From contig JAEYMI010000071.1 in the NCBI GenBank assembly GCA_023461275.1, positions 62,001 to 126,000 on the forward strand: 64,000 bases of DNA, read 5' to 3'. Origin of the DNA: Actinomycetes bacterium. GTDB taxonomy: Bacteria > Actinomycetota > Actinomycetes > Mycobacteriales > Mycobacteriaceae. Below the pieces are notes generated by a model that saw only the letters and a program-made list of their open reading frames with translations, searched no databases and was not told the DNA's origin. Of this stretch, positions 23,292 through 32,313 are shown piece after piece; positions within the stretch are counted from its first letter, which is position 1; each line of letters opens with the position of its first letter. A program made the position numbers and the translations under genes.

Positions 23292-24745
23292 TCCTTGCCT
23301 CCGCTACGGGCGCGGGTCTTCGACGCGCGCCCGTTCGATCCATTGCCGTTCTCCGACACCGAGTATCGCTCACGGTCATCGCGCGATCGGTCATCGTCAC
23401 GCTTCCCGCGCGGCGCCGACCCACGCCCGTGATCGTCGTCACCTTCGTCGGATTCGTCTTCGTCCTCGGGCTCGGGCACCTTGCTGACCACGACGGCGGT
23501 GATTCGTTGCCGCCCTTGTCTGTTGGGTGCCCCCTCGGCAACCAGCAGCAGACCGTGTGATTCCACGGTCGCGCCGGGCAGCGGTACGCGTCCCAGTGCC
23601 AGACCCACCAGGCCGCCGACCGTTTCCACCTCGTCGTCGTCGATGTCTATCTCGAACAGCTCGCCGAGATCTTCCACCGGCAGCCGTGCCGACACCCGAT
23701 AGCTCCCGTCATCGAGCTCGACGATCGGTGCCACCTCGTCGGTGTCGTATTCATCGGTGATCTCGCCGACGATCTCCTCCAGTACGTCCTCGATGGTGAG
23801 CAGGCCGGCGATACCGCCGTACTCGTCGACGATGAGCGCCATGTGGTTGCGGGTGCGCTGCATGTCCGCGAGCACCCGGTCCAACGGTTTGGAATCGGGG
23901 ATGAACTCGGCCTCACGCATCAACTCGGCCACCCGGTCGGTATGCGACGGTCCACCAACCTCGGCCGAATGGGCGACCAGATCCTTCAGATAGACCACGC
24001 CGCGGATGTCGTCGGGGTTCTCCCCGATCACCGGGATGCGGGAATGTCCGGACTTGACCGCCAGATTGGTGGCCTGCGCGACCGTCTTGTCCTCCTCGAT
24101 CCACACCATCTCCGGACGCGGGACCATCACCTCGCGCGCGTTGGTATCACCGAGATCGAAGACCGACTGGATCATTCGACGTTCGTCTGCGGCGACCACG
24201 CCGCTGGCCTCGGCCAGGTCGACGACCTCGCGCAACTCGACCTCGGTTGCGAACGGCCCGTTGCGAAAGCCCTTACCGGGCGTCAGCGCGTTACCGATCA
24301 GGATGAGCAGCCGCGTCAGTGGGGTGAGCAGCAATCCGATGACCTGCAGGCCGATCGCCGAGGCCAGGGCGATCGAGTATGCGTGCTGACGACCGAGGGT
24401 GCGTGGTCCCACACCGACGGCGACGTAGGAGACCACAGCCATTCCAGCGATCGTCACCACCAGCCCCCACTCGATCCCGAGCAGGTCGGTGGCGACCACT
24501 GCGACAGCAGCCACCGCCGCGGTCTCACACACCACCCGCAGCAGCACCGCCAAGCCCACGTAGGTTGCGCGGGAATGCAATACGGTCGCCAGACGCAGCG
24601 CGCCGGCGCGCTGCTCTTTGACCATGTCCTCCACCCGTGCCATCGACACGGTGGTCAGGGCGGTGTCGATGGCGGCGAAGAGACCGCCGATCAGCGTCAG
24701 GACAGCGGCCGCCACGAGCAACCAGATGTTGCCCGACGTGCTCAC
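23288..24745 (-). CDS. HlyC/CorC-family CBS-domain membrane protein
   Basis: This 485-residue protein has an N-terminal DUF21 membrane domain with four hydrophobic segments (1-~155). Two CBS domains follow ('VMVPRPEMVWIEEDKTVAQATNLAVKSGHSRIPVIGENPDDIRGVVYLKD' and 'LDRVLADMQRTRNHMALIVDEYGGIAGLLTIEDVLEEIVGEI'), then a CorC_HlyC transporter-associated domain. The last ~60 residues are Asp/Arg-rich and disordered. The family is linked to Mg2+/Co2+ efflux or resistance and nucleotide sensing. It overlaps ybeY and the deaminase-like gene by 4 bases each. Confidence 0.9.
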   Translation of the reverse strand: MSTSGNIWLLVAAAVLTLIGGLFAAIDTALTTVSMARVEDMVKEQRAGALRLATVLHSRATYVGLAVLLRVVCETAAVAAVAVVATDLLGIEWGLVVTIAGMAVVSYVAVGVGPRTLGRQHAYSIALASAIGLQVIGLLLTPLTRLLILIGNALTPGKGFRNGPFATEVELREVVDLAEASGVVAADERRMIQSVFDLGDTNAREVMVPRPEMVWIEEDKTVAQATNLAVKSGHSRIPVIGENPDDIRGVVYLKDLVAHSAEVGGPSHTDRVAELMREAEFIPDSKPLDRVLADMQRTRNHMALIVDEYGGIAGLLTIEDVLEEIVGEITDEYDTDEVAPIVELDDGSYRVSARLPVEDLGELFEIDIDDDEVETVGGLVGLALGRVPLPGATVESHGLLLVAEGAPNRQGRQRITAVVVSKVPEPEDEDESDEGDDDHGRGSAPRGKRDDDRSRDDRERYSVSENGNGSNGRASKTRARSGGKD

Positions 24746-25335
24746 TGGTCCTCGGACGGCATGTCCGTGGCGCGTGCGTCCGGCCCCTTCGATGTCTCCG
24801 TGACGGTATCGGTGAAACCGATCTTGGTCAGTAGGCTGGTGTCGCGTGCGGACTGCCGTTGCTGCTGGGCCCGACGATGCCGGTCAGCGTAGAAATCTTC
24901 CAGAATCCGGTTCTGCAGACCGAACATCTCCTTCTCCTCCTCGGCGTCGGCATGGTCGTAGCCGAGGAGGTGGAGGACGCCGTGCACGGTGAGCAGCGCC
25001 AACTCGTGATCGAGCGAATGTCTCGCCTGTTTGGCCTGGTCGGCAGCAAATTCCGGGCACAGGACGATGTCACCGAGGGTGGCCGGGCCGGGTTCGGCGG
25101 CGTCGGGACGGGCACCGGGCACCAGCTCGTCCATCGGGAAGCTCATCACGTCGGTCGGACCGGGCAGATCCATCCACTGCAAGTGCATGTCGGCCATCGT
25201 GTCGAGGTCCACCAGCACCACCGACAGCTCGGCGGCCGGGTGGACGTCCATTGCCGAGATGGCGAAGCGGGCCGCGTCGATGATCAGCTCGGTCGGGACA
25301 TCGATCCCGGATTCGTTGGCGAGCTCGATACTCAT
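24742..25335 (-). CDS. ybeY: Endoribonuclease YbeY (rRNA maturation factor)
   Basis: This 197-residue metal-dependent RNase matures the 16S rRNA 3' end and takes part in 70S quality control. The zinc site 'HGVLHLLGYDH' (HxxxHxxxxxH) is intact, with the preceding 'LGDIVLCPE' strand also typical. A C-terminal extension of ~45 residues is polar and variable. It is encoded between phoH and the CorC-like gene with 4-bp overlaps on both sides, in the conserved phoH-ybeY-corC-era order. Confidence 0.95.
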   Translation of the reverse strand: MSIELANESGIDVPTELIIDAARFAISAMDVHPAAELSVVLVDLDTMADMHLQWMDLPGPTDVMSFPMDELVPGARPDAAEPGPATLGDIVLCPEFAADQAKQARHSLDHELALLTVHGVLHLLGYDHADAEEEKEMFGLQNRILEDFYADRHRRAQQQRQSARDTSLLTKIGFTDTVTETSKGPDARATDMPSEDQ

Positions 25336-26411
25336 GAACGCCGACCGTGCGACGATGCCCGACGGGCCGCGCGGTTGCCGGGCAACCGGTCGGCGTCGCG
25401 CAGCCTGGTGTCCTCCTCGGCGCGGCCGTAGGCGTCGACGATGTCGGCAACCAGCCGGTGGCGGACCACGTCGGCACTGGTGAGGCGGCTGAAATGAATG
25501 TCGTCGATCCCCTCGAGAATGTTCGCCGCAGCGTTGAGTCCACTCTGCGCGCCACCGGGCAGATCCACCTGCGTGACGTCGCCGGTGACGACGATCTTGG
25601 AGCCGAATCCCAGCCTGGTGAGGAACATCTTCATCTGTTCGCCGGTGGTGTTCTGTGCTTCGTCGAGAATGATGAAGGCGTCGTTGAGAGTTCGTCCGCG
25701 CATGTAGGCCAGCGGCGCGACCTCGATCACTCCGGCCGCCATCAGCTTCGGGATCGACTCCGGGTCGAGCATGTCGTGCAGGGCGTCGTAGAGCGGGCGC
25801 AGGTAGGGGTCGATCTTCTCGCTCAGCGTGCCCGGCAGGAAGCCGAGTCGTTCGCCGGCCTCCACCGCGGGCCGGGTGAGGATGATGCGGTTGACCGACT
25901 TGGACTGCAGTGCCTGGACCGCCTTGGCCATCGCCAGATACGTCTTGCCGGTGCCCGCCGGGCCGAGGCCGAACACGATGGTGTTGTCGTCGATGGCATC
26001 GACGTAGCGCTTCTGGTTGAGAGTCTTTGGCCGGATGGTCTTGCCGCGCCGCGAGATGATGTCGAGGGAGAGCACTTCGGCAGGTGATTCCCCGGACTCC
26101 TCGGTCAGCATCGAGACGCTGTGGCGCACCAGATCCGGCGTCAGCGGCGTGCCGCGTGACACCAGGTCCACCAGCTCACCCAGAACCCGCTCGGCGGCGG
26201 CGACACCGGCGGGCGTGCCGGTCAGCGTGACCTGGTTGCCACGCACATGGATGTCGGCGGGGAGAAGCTGCTCCAGTGTTCGAAGGTTGACATCGCTGGC
26301 ACCGAGCAATCCGAAGACCACATCTGAGGCGACTTCCATGTTCGAGGTGACACTGACGCCCGGGTCGGCGCGCCCGATCGACGCACTCTTGTCGGGATGG
26401 TCGTCACTCAC
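25332..26411 (-). CDS. phoH: PhoH-family ATPase/RNA helicase-like protein
   Basis: This 359-residue protein has an N-terminal KH-like segment (residues 25-90) and a PhoH ATPase domain: Walker A 'FGLGPAGTGKTYLAMAKAVQAL', 'ILTRPAVEAGERLGFLPGTL', Walker B 'AFIILDEAQNTT' and 'VVTGDVTQVDLP'. It probably assists YbeY in RNA processing. GTG 26411 was preferred over GTG 26421-26423 because the latter overlaps the AGGAG ribosome-binding site. It is the first gene of the phoH-era operon. Confidence 0.95.
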   Translation of the reverse strand: MSDDHPDKSASIGRADPGVSVTSNMEVASDVVFGLLGASDVNLRTLEQLLPADIHVRGNQVTLTGTPAGVAAAERVLGELVDLVSRGTPLTPDLVRHSVSMLTEESGESPAEVLSLDIISRRGKTIRPKTLNQKRYVDAIDDNTIVFGLGPAGTGKTYLAMAKAVQALQSKSVNRIILTRPAVEAGERLGFLPGTLSEKIDPYLRPLYDALHDMLDPESIPKLMAAGVIEVAPLAYMRGRTLNDAFIILDEAQNTTGEQMKMFLTRLGFGSKIVVTGDVTQVDLPGGAQSGLNAAANILEGIDDIHFSRLTSADVVRHRLVADIVDAYGRAEEDTRLRDADRLPGNRAARRASSHGRRS

Positions 26412-26522
26412 GTATGAAATCACTCCTAGGGACGGTTGCGGGGCGGCGTCATGCCGGGGTTGGCCTTGGCGGCCAGTCTATCGCGAAACAACAGTCACAC
26501 CGCACCCCGTTATTTCCGGCGT

Positions 26523-27311
26523 TCAGATTCCCACCAACCGCACGGTGGCGCGGGTGGACGCACTACGCGGGTCGACGAACGCGTCGTGTCCTTCGCCGGG
26601 CACGACCACGAGTTCGGCGGACTGGCCGCGGGCGGTCACCGTCTCGACGTAGCGCCTGCTCACCTCCACCGGGATGGCGGTGTCGTCTTCGGCGTGCACC
26701 GCGATGACGTGGGCGTCGAACGGTGCCAGATGCATCGGTGAGGCTTCCTCATAGCGATGCGGGATGTCGGAGTAGGGCCGGCCCATCAATGCGACCAACG
26801 ACGGCCGGTCCGCCTTGATGGTCAGGTCCAGAGCGCCAGACTGCGCGATCACCGTGGTGATCGTGGTCGAATCGGTGCGGGCGCCGATCTGCGCGGTCGC
26901 CCACACCGCGAGCTGTCCACCCGCCGAATGCCCGATGACCGCCACCGACGACCAGTCCACCCGGGCGCGAATATCGACCGGAAGCGCTTGCGGCACAACG
27001 TCGTCGAGCGCACGCAACGCGGCGACCACATCGCGCCCGGTGCCCGGCCAGCCACCGCCGTCCTCCCCCACCCGTCGGTACTCAACGTTGAACACCACCG
27101 CACCGCGTTCGGTGAGCAATCGGGCGATCGCCGTCTCGATGGTCAGCCCGAATTCGGTGGACCAGTATCCGCCGTGCACGAGCACGATGGGCCGGATCGG
27201 CGCTTCGGACTCCACCTCGTCGCGGGGGTGATAGACGTGCCCGAACTGCGACGGCGCGGCACCGTAGGCAACTTTGACCCGATGAACGGCGCAGCGTCTC
27301 ACCGCGACCAC
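26523..27311 (-). CDS. Alpha/beta hydrolase (esterase/lipase-like)
   Basis: This 262-residue alpha/beta-hydrolase has oxyanion motif 'VHGGYW', nucleophile Ser in 'VAVIGHSAGGQLAVW', acid in 'HAEDDTAIPVE' and final His in 'PGEGHDAFVDP'. The 'HGGYW' form resembles kynurenine formamidase and related arylesterases. The substrate is not determinable. It overlaps rsmE upstream by 13 bases, so it is co-transcribed with it, and lies ~110 bases upstream of phoH. Confidence 0.87.
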   Translation of the reverse strand: MVAVRRCAVHRVKVAYGAAPSQFGHVYHPRDEVESEAPIRPIVLVHGGYWSTEFGLTIETAIARLLTERGAVVFNVEYRRVGEDGGGWPGTGRDVVAALRALDDVVPQALPVDIRARVDWSSVAVIGHSAGGQLAVWATAQIGARTDSTTITTVIAQSGALDLTIKADRPSLVALMGRPYSDIPHRYEEASPMHLAPFDAHVIAVHAEDDTAIPVEVSRRYVETVTARGQSAELVVVPGEGHDAFVDPRSASTRATVRLVGI

Positions 27312-28048
27312 CGGTCGGTCAGCACACCGATCGCGCCAAGGGCGACCGACGCCGCAGCGGAGGTACGCAACACCTCCGGACCGAGCACCACGGTCTGTGC
27401 GCCCAGCGCGGTCAGGTCGACGAGTTCGGACTCGTCGAGCCCACCCTCGGGACCGACGACGAGCACGATCTCCGACGCGTCGGCCAGAGGTAGATCACGC
27501 AACGGCCGCGAACCCTCCTCATGCAGGACCGCGACCACGCCGCCGGCGGCGACCACATCGGCGCAGCGTGCCCGGACGTCGGTGGTGGTGGCCAGCGGCG
27601 CGATCTCGGGAATCCATGGGCGTCGACTCTGTTTCGCGGCGGCCGAAGCGGTCGCCCGCCATTTCGCGATTCCTTTGTCGGCCTTGGCTTTCCACTGTGA
27701 AACACAGCGGGCGGCCTGCCACGGGACGATCCGGTCGGCACCGGCCTCGGTGGCCAGATCGACGGCGAGCTCGGACCTTTCCGACTTGGGCAGCGCCTGC
27801 ACAACGGTGACCGTCGGCGTGGGTTGCTCGGTGAACGTGAAGGTCCGAACACCTACGCGCAGGCGGTCCTTGCCGTCCACCGCCGACACCTCACACTCGG
27901 CCACTCCGCCACGCCCGTCACCGAGCAGAATTCGCTCGCCGATGCCGATGCGTGTCACCGTGACCGCGTGACGACCCTCCGGACCGCTCAGCACGGTCTC
28001 GACACCCGGCGATGGGACGTCGTCGACCCAGAACAGCGGCGGACTCAC
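27299..28048 (-). CDS. rsmE: 16S rRNA (uracil(1498)-N3)-methyltransferase
   Basis: This 249-residue SPOUT-class methyltransferase modifies U1498 of 16S rRNA. The N-terminal PUA-like domain ('GPEGRHAVTVTRIGIGERILLGDGRGG') is followed by the knotted SAM-binding domain: 'QALPKSERSELAVDLATEAGADRIVPWQAARCV' and the glycine loop 'IVLVVGPEGGLDESELVDL', ending 'LGPEVLRTSAAASVALGAIGV'. It lies directly downstream of dnaJ2 with a ~35-base gap, a common actinobacterial arrangement. Confidence 0.95.
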   Translation of the reverse strand: MSPPLFWVDDVPSPGVETVLSGPEGRHAVTVTRIGIGERILLGDGRGGVAECEVSAVDGKDRLRVGVRTFTFTEQPTPTVTVVQALPKSERSELAVDLATEAGADRIVPWQAARCVSQWKAKADKGIAKWRATASAAAKQSRRPWIPEIAPLATTTDVRARCADVVAAGGVVAVLHEEGSRPLRDLPLADASEIVLVVGPEGGLDESELVDLTALGAQTVVLGPEVLRTSAAASVALGAIGVLTDRWSR

Positions 28049-28082
28049 CTACGGCACCCGCTCACCCGAGAAGCACCTGACC

Positions 28083-29243
28083 TCAGCGGCCGGCGAAGGC
28101 GTTGCGCAGTCGCGAGAACAGTCCCCCGGACGCGGCGGCGGCCGCGCTGGAGGTGACCACCTCGACGTGCTCGCCGGAGGCCTCACGGAATGCGGCGAGC
28201 TGATCGGATTGCGTCGAGTCGAGTTTGGTGGGGACGACGACTTCCAGATGAGCGTGCAGAGTGCCGCGGACCCCGGTATTCAGGTGCGGCATGCCCTGTC
28301 CGCGGACCTTCACCACGTGGCCCGGCTGCGTGCCCGGCGCGATCGTCACGGTCGCGGTGCCACCGAGAACGGTGTCGACGTCGAGCTGCGCGCCGAGAGC
28401 TGCGTCGACCATCGGCACGCGGACAGTGCAGTGCAGGTCGTCCTTGTCGCGCACGAAGACATCATGCGGACGCTCGCCGATCTCCACGTAGAGGTCGCCG
28501 GCAGGTCCGCCGCCGGTGCCGACCTCGCCCTGACCGGCGAGGCGCACCCGCATGCCGTTCTCGATGCCGGCCGGGATCTTCACCGTCATGGTGCGGCGCG
28601 ATCGGACGCGGCCGTCACCACCGCATTTGCGGCAGGGGTCCGGGATCACCTCACCGGTGCCGTGGCAGGTCGGGCACTCGCGGACGGTCATCACCTGACC
28701 GAGGAACGACCGCTGCACCGCCTGGATCTCGCCGGCCCCGTGGCAGGTGTCGCACGACGTGGGCTTGGAGTCCCCGTTGGTTCCGGCACCCTTGCACAGA
28801 TCGCAGAGGATGGCGGTGTCGACGGTGATCTCCCGGGCGACTCCGGCGGCGCACTCCTCGAGATCGAGGTCGACGTGCACGAGCGCGGGCTCTCCGGGCT
28901 GGACGCGGCTACGGGGTCCACGGCCACCGCCGAATCCGCCGCCGAACCCGCCTCCCCCACCGAACACCGCGTCGAAGATGTCGCCGAGGCCGCCGCCGCC
29001 GAAATTTGCGCTGAAACCACCCGCACCGGCGCTCGCGAGCGGGTCACCGCCCGCGTCGACAATGCGCCGTTTCTCCGGGTCACTGAGCACCTCGTAGGCG
29101 GTGCTCACCTCTTTGAACTGCTCTTCTTCGCCCGGATTGACGTCGGGGTGCAGTTCACGCGCCTTCTTGCGGTAGGCGCGTTTGATCTCCTGGTCGGTGG
29201 CGCCTCTGGCCACACCCAGGATTGCGTAGTAGTCACGTGCCAC
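28083..29243 (-). CDS. dnaJ: Chaperone protein DnaJ (DnaJ2)
   Basis: This 386-residue type I J-protein has a J domain with HPD ('KARELHPDVNPG'), a Gly/Phe-rich linker ('GGGGGFGGGFGGGRGPRS') and four CxxCxGxG zinc repeats ('CDLCKGAG', 'CDTCHGAG', 'CPTCHGTG', 'CRKCGGDG'), then two substrate-binding barrels. It delivers unfolded proteins to DnaK. GTG 29243, immediately before 'ARDYYAILGV', is the start; an upstream in-frame codon at 29300 adds unconserved residues. It is downstream of hrcA, so under HrcA-type heat-shock control is plausible, although no CIRCE element was seen. Confidence 0.96.
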   Translation of the reverse strand: MARDYYAILGVARGATDQEIKRAYRKKARELHPDVNPGEEEQFKEVSTAYEVLSDPEKRRIVDAGGDPLASAGAGGFSANFGGGGLGDIFDAVFGGGGGFGGGFGGGRGPRSRVQPGEPALVHVDLDLEECAAGVAREITVDTAILCDLCKGAGTNGDSKPTSCDTCHGAGEIQAVQRSFLGQVMTVRECPTCHGTGEVIPDPCRKCGGDGRVRSRRTMTVKIPAGIENGMRVRLAGQGEVGTGGGPAGDLYVEIGERPHDVFVRDKDDLHCTVRVPMVDAALGAQLDVDTVLGGTATVTIAPGTQPGHVVKVRGQGMPHLNTGVRGTLHAHLEVVVPTKLDSTQSDQLAAFREASGEHVEVVTSSAAAAASGGLFSRLRNAFAGR

Positions 29244-29368
29244 GGTCTCTATTGTCCTTCGCGGTCTCACACTCGGTTCGTCGGCGCTCACGGTGGTCAC
29301 ACACCACGGCGCCGGGGCTTTCGATGGCGTCGAGCAGCCGGGTCATTCCCGGCGCGACGCGCAACACG

Positions 29369-30403
29369 TCAACGCTCGGCCAACACCTCGCCGACGTATC
29401 TGGCAACGGCTGCCACCGACGCTATTGTTCCCGGATAGTCCATGCGGGTGGGCCCCACCACCCCCACACCGCCGAAGACCATGCCCGATGCACCGTACCC
29501 CGTGGACACCACCGAGGTGCCCCGCAGGTTCTCGGTCTGGGTCTCCTCGCCGATCTGGACGGTCACCCGGCCCATGCGCTGTGAGGTGGCCAGTAGTCGC
29601 AGGACCACCACCTGCTCCTCAAGCGCTTCGAGCACCGAGTCCATGCCGCCGCCGGTGGGGACGAAGTCGTTGGCCGCCCGCGCCAGATTCGACGTCCCGC
29701 CCAGCAGGATTCGGTCGTCACCACGCTCGACCAACGTCTCCACCAGCACGGTGGCCACCCGGACCACCGCATCACGGACGTCGTCGGGTGCCGCGTTCGC
29801 CAATTCGGCGACCGCCGCGGATGCCTCCTCGAGCCGTTTGCCGTGCAGCGCCGCCGAGAACATGTCCCGAAGGCGGGTCAGGTCGGCGTCGTCGACGTCC
29901 TCGGAGAGCACCACCGTTCGCTGCTCGACACGTCCGTTGTCGGTGATGACCACCAGGAGCAGACGCGACGGCGAGAGGGACACGACCTCGAGATGCCGGA
30001 CCGTTGCGGTCGACAGGACCGGATACTGGATCACCGCGACCTGCCGGGTCAGCTGCGCCAGCAGCTTGACCGACCGCCGCAACACGTCGTCGAGGTCGAC
30101 GCCGCGATCGAGGACCGACAGAATGGCCCGACGCTCCGCCGACGACAACGGCTTGATCTCACTGATCCGGTCGACGAACAGCCGATATCCCTTGTCGGTG
30201 GGTACCCGCCCGGAACTGGTGTGCGGCTGCGCGATGTACCCCTCGGCCTCCAGCACCGCCATGTCGTTGCGGACCGTGGCACTGGACACCCCGAGTTGGT
30301 GTCGGTCGACGAGCGCCTTGGAACCGATCGGTTCCTGGGTGTGCACGTAGTCGGTGACGATGGCGCGCAGGATCTCGAATCGGCGATCGTCCGTCGTCGA
30401 CAC
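29369..30403 (-). CDS. hrcA: Heat-inducible transcription repressor HrcA
   Basis: This 344-residue repressor of chaperone operons has an N-terminal winged helix ('RRFEILRAIVTDYVHTQEPIGSKALVDRHQLGVSSATVRNDMAVLEAEGYI') and a GAF-like dimer domain ending with 'YPGTIASVAAVARYVGEVLAE'. GTG 30403 follows GAGGAGG at good spacing; ATG 30436 upstream includes that ribosome-binding site and is less likely. It is paired with dnaJ2 downstream as in mycobacteria. Confidence 0.95.
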   Translation of the reverse strand: MSTTDDRRFEILRAIVTDYVHTQEPIGSKALVDRHQLGVSSATVRNDMAVLEAEGYIAQPHTSSGRVPTDKGYRLFVDRISEIKPLSSAERRAILSVLDRGVDLDDVLRRSVKLLAQLTRQVAVIQYPVLSTATVRHLEVVSLSPSRLLLVVITDNGRVEQRTVVLSEDVDDADLTRLRDMFSAALHGKRLEEASAAVAELANAAPDDVRDAVVRVATVLVETLVERGDDRILLGGTSNLARAANDFVPTGGGMDSVLEALEEQVVVLRLLATSQRMGRVTVQIGEETQTENLRGTSVVSTGYGASGMVFGGVGVVGPTRMDYPGTIASVAAVARYVGEVLAER

Positions 30404-30519
30404 TCGTCTGCCCTCCTCGTCCCATCGGTGACCCATTGTTCGTGGGGTCTATCTTAGAGCCTGCCTGCCATTACCCTTTGCAGGTCGTGGCGGCTCGATG
30501 CCCCTGGGCCTGACGCCGG

Positions 30520-31505
30520 TCAGGACGGTGTGAAGACCAGGCGCCCCACCGTCGAGCCATCGCCGAGGCGTCCGATGCCCTCGGCCACATCCGCGATGCC
30601 GAGCCGCTCCCCGATCAACGGTCGCAGCAGCCCTGCGTCGGCGAGTCGGGTGAGTTCCGCGTGACATCGGTCGATGACCGCCGGATCCTTGGCCTGATAG
30701 AGCCCCCAGTGCAGTCCGACGATCGAGTAGTTCTTGATGAGAGCGTGATTCAGCGCCGGCCGCGGGATGACCCCACCGGCAAATCCGATCACGACGATTC
30801 GCCCCTCAAAGGCGATGCACTTGGTGGAACCGGCGTATGCGTCGCCACCGACCGGGTCGAAGACGATGTCGGCACCGTGGCCGCCGGTGAACTCCTTGAC
30901 CGTCGGAACGAAGTCCTCACGGTGGCGATCTATCACCAGGTCGGCACCCAATTCGGTTGCATAGTGCGCTTTCTCGGGTCCTCCGACCACACCGATGACC
31001 GTGGCGCCGGCAGCTTTGCCGAGTTGTACCGCCGCACTTCCCACACCGCCCGCGGCCGCATGAACGAGCAGCACATCACCGGACGTGATCGATGTTCGAC
31101 GATGCAACGCGAACCACGCCGTCTGATAGCCGATCGTCAGCGCCGCGGCCTCGGAGTCGTCGAGCGCTTTTGGCGCCCCGAAGACGTTGGCCTGATCCAT
31201 GAGTGCGTACTCGGCGAACGAACCACCGGGCAGCACCGGCGTACCGACGACACGATCACCGACGGACGCACGGGTGACCCGTCGCCGACGGCAACCACCT
31301 CACCGCACAATTCGACGCCGGGTGTGAAGGGCAGCGGAGGCTTGATCTGATACTCCCCGCGACACAGCAGCACGTCCGGAAAGTTCGCCGGTGCGGCCAG
31401 CACCCTGACCAGCACCTGCCCGGTCCCCGGGACCGGATCGTCGTTCTCCTCGAACCGCAGGACATCTCGGGCCTCACCGAGCTCGTGCACCCGCCATGCC
31501 TTCAT
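30520..31505 (-). pseudogene. NADPH:quinone oxidoreductase (MDR family), frameshifted
   Basis: The product is a zinc-free quinone oxidoreductase-like member of the MDR superfamily, but the reading frame is broken. The N-terminal half starts at ATG 31505 ('MKAWRVHELGEARDVLRF ... FTPGVELCGEVVAVGDG'). It shifts near the CCC run at 31278-31280 into another frame that continues 'TRASVGDRVVGT', then 'GGSFAEYALMDQ', through Rossmann motif 'VHAAAGGVGSAAVQLGKAAG' to 'EGIGRLGDGSTVGRLVF'. Restoring one base in that run rejoins everything. The start overlaps the SDR stop (ATGA), so it belongs to the carboxylase operon. It is either a recent loss or a homopolymer sequencing error. Confidence 0.85.
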
Positions 31506-32281
31506 AGCGCGGCCGCTGCTGTACGGAATGGCCGTGCATCGCCATGGCGCTGGCCACCGTCGACGACGATGGTCTCCCCGGTCATCCACGACGACGCATC
31601 CGACGCCAGGAACACGATCGCGCTCGCGATGTCGTCGGGCTCGCCGATCCGGTCGAGTGCGGTCATCCCGGCGACAGCCGCCTCGTGCTCCTTCCAGAGT
31701 GCCTCGGCGAGCTTGGTCCGCACCACGCCCGGCGCTACTGCGTTGACTCGCACGCTCGGTGAGAGTTCCAGTGCCAGTTGGGTTGTCAGGTAGATGAGTG
31801 CTGCTTTGGACGTGTTGTACAGGCCGATGTTCTGTTCGTGGGAGAGCCCGCCGATCGATGCGGTGTTGATGACGGTTCCGCCGTGTTCGCTCATCCATGC
31901 CTTCGCGGCGAGCCCGGTCCACATCAGCGGCGCCCAAAGATTGACGTCCATGATCTTGGCGAACTGTGCGTGCGTCTGATCGGCCATCGGCCCGAACGCC
32001 GGATTGGTTCCAGCGTTGTTCACCAGGATGTCGAGGCGGCCGAGGCGCTCGATGGTCTGCTCGATGCAGGCAGCGGCTTGCTCCTGCTCAGCCGCGTGTG
32101 CGCCGATACCTATCGCACCACCACCGATCTCGGCTGCGGCCGCGTCGGCCGCCTCCTGCTTACGCGACGTGACCACTACCGACGCACCGGCCGCCACGAG
32201 CGCTCGCGCCGACGCGAGCCCGATCCCGCGGGATGCTCCCGTGACGATTGCGGTCTTACCGGTCAAATCCAACGATGCCAT
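31502..32281 (-). CDS. Short-chain dehydrogenase/reductase
   Basis: This 259-residue classical SDR has cofactor motif 'TGASRGIGLASA', 'NNAG', catalytic Ser in 'INTASIGG' and Tyr-Lys in 'YNTSKAA', plus the C-terminal 'GETIVVDGGQRHGD'. Arg in 'VTSRKQE' favours NADP(H). It resembles FabG-like 3-hydroxyacyl dehydrogenases used in beta-oxidation-like pathways. It is co-transcribed with the acyl-CoA carboxylase (32-base gap) and the quinone oxidoreductase. The substrate is probably a hydroxyacyl-CoA, by context only. Confidence 0.9.
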   Translation of the reverse strand: MASLDLTGKTAIVTGASRGIGLASARALVAAGASVVVTSRKQEAADAAAAEIGGGAIGIGAHAAEQEQAAACIEQTIERLGRLDILVNNAGTNPAFGPMADQTHAQFAKIMDVNLWAPLMWTGLAAKAWMSEHGGTVINTASIGGLSHEQNIGLYNTSKAALIYLTTQLALELSPSVRVNAVAPGVVRTKLAEALWKEHEAAVAGMTALDRIGEPDDIASAIVFLASDASSWMTGETIVVDGGQRHGDARPFRTAAAAL

Positions 32282-32313
32282 CGCGCGTCAAACCTCTTCT
32301 CTCATTGGGTGAT

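Noticed and set aside
29244..30500. CIRCE element (TTAGCACTC-N9-GAGTGCTAA) near hrcA-dnaJ
   Set aside because: No matching inverted repeat was found upstream of hrcA or dnaJ.
30449..30667. Possible tmRNA or tRNA fragment in the spacer downstream of the quinone oxidoreductase gene
   Set aside because: The sequence contains small hairpins but no cloverleaf or tag-peptide frame; nothing beyond a short CCTGAC/GTCAGG stem at the gene end.
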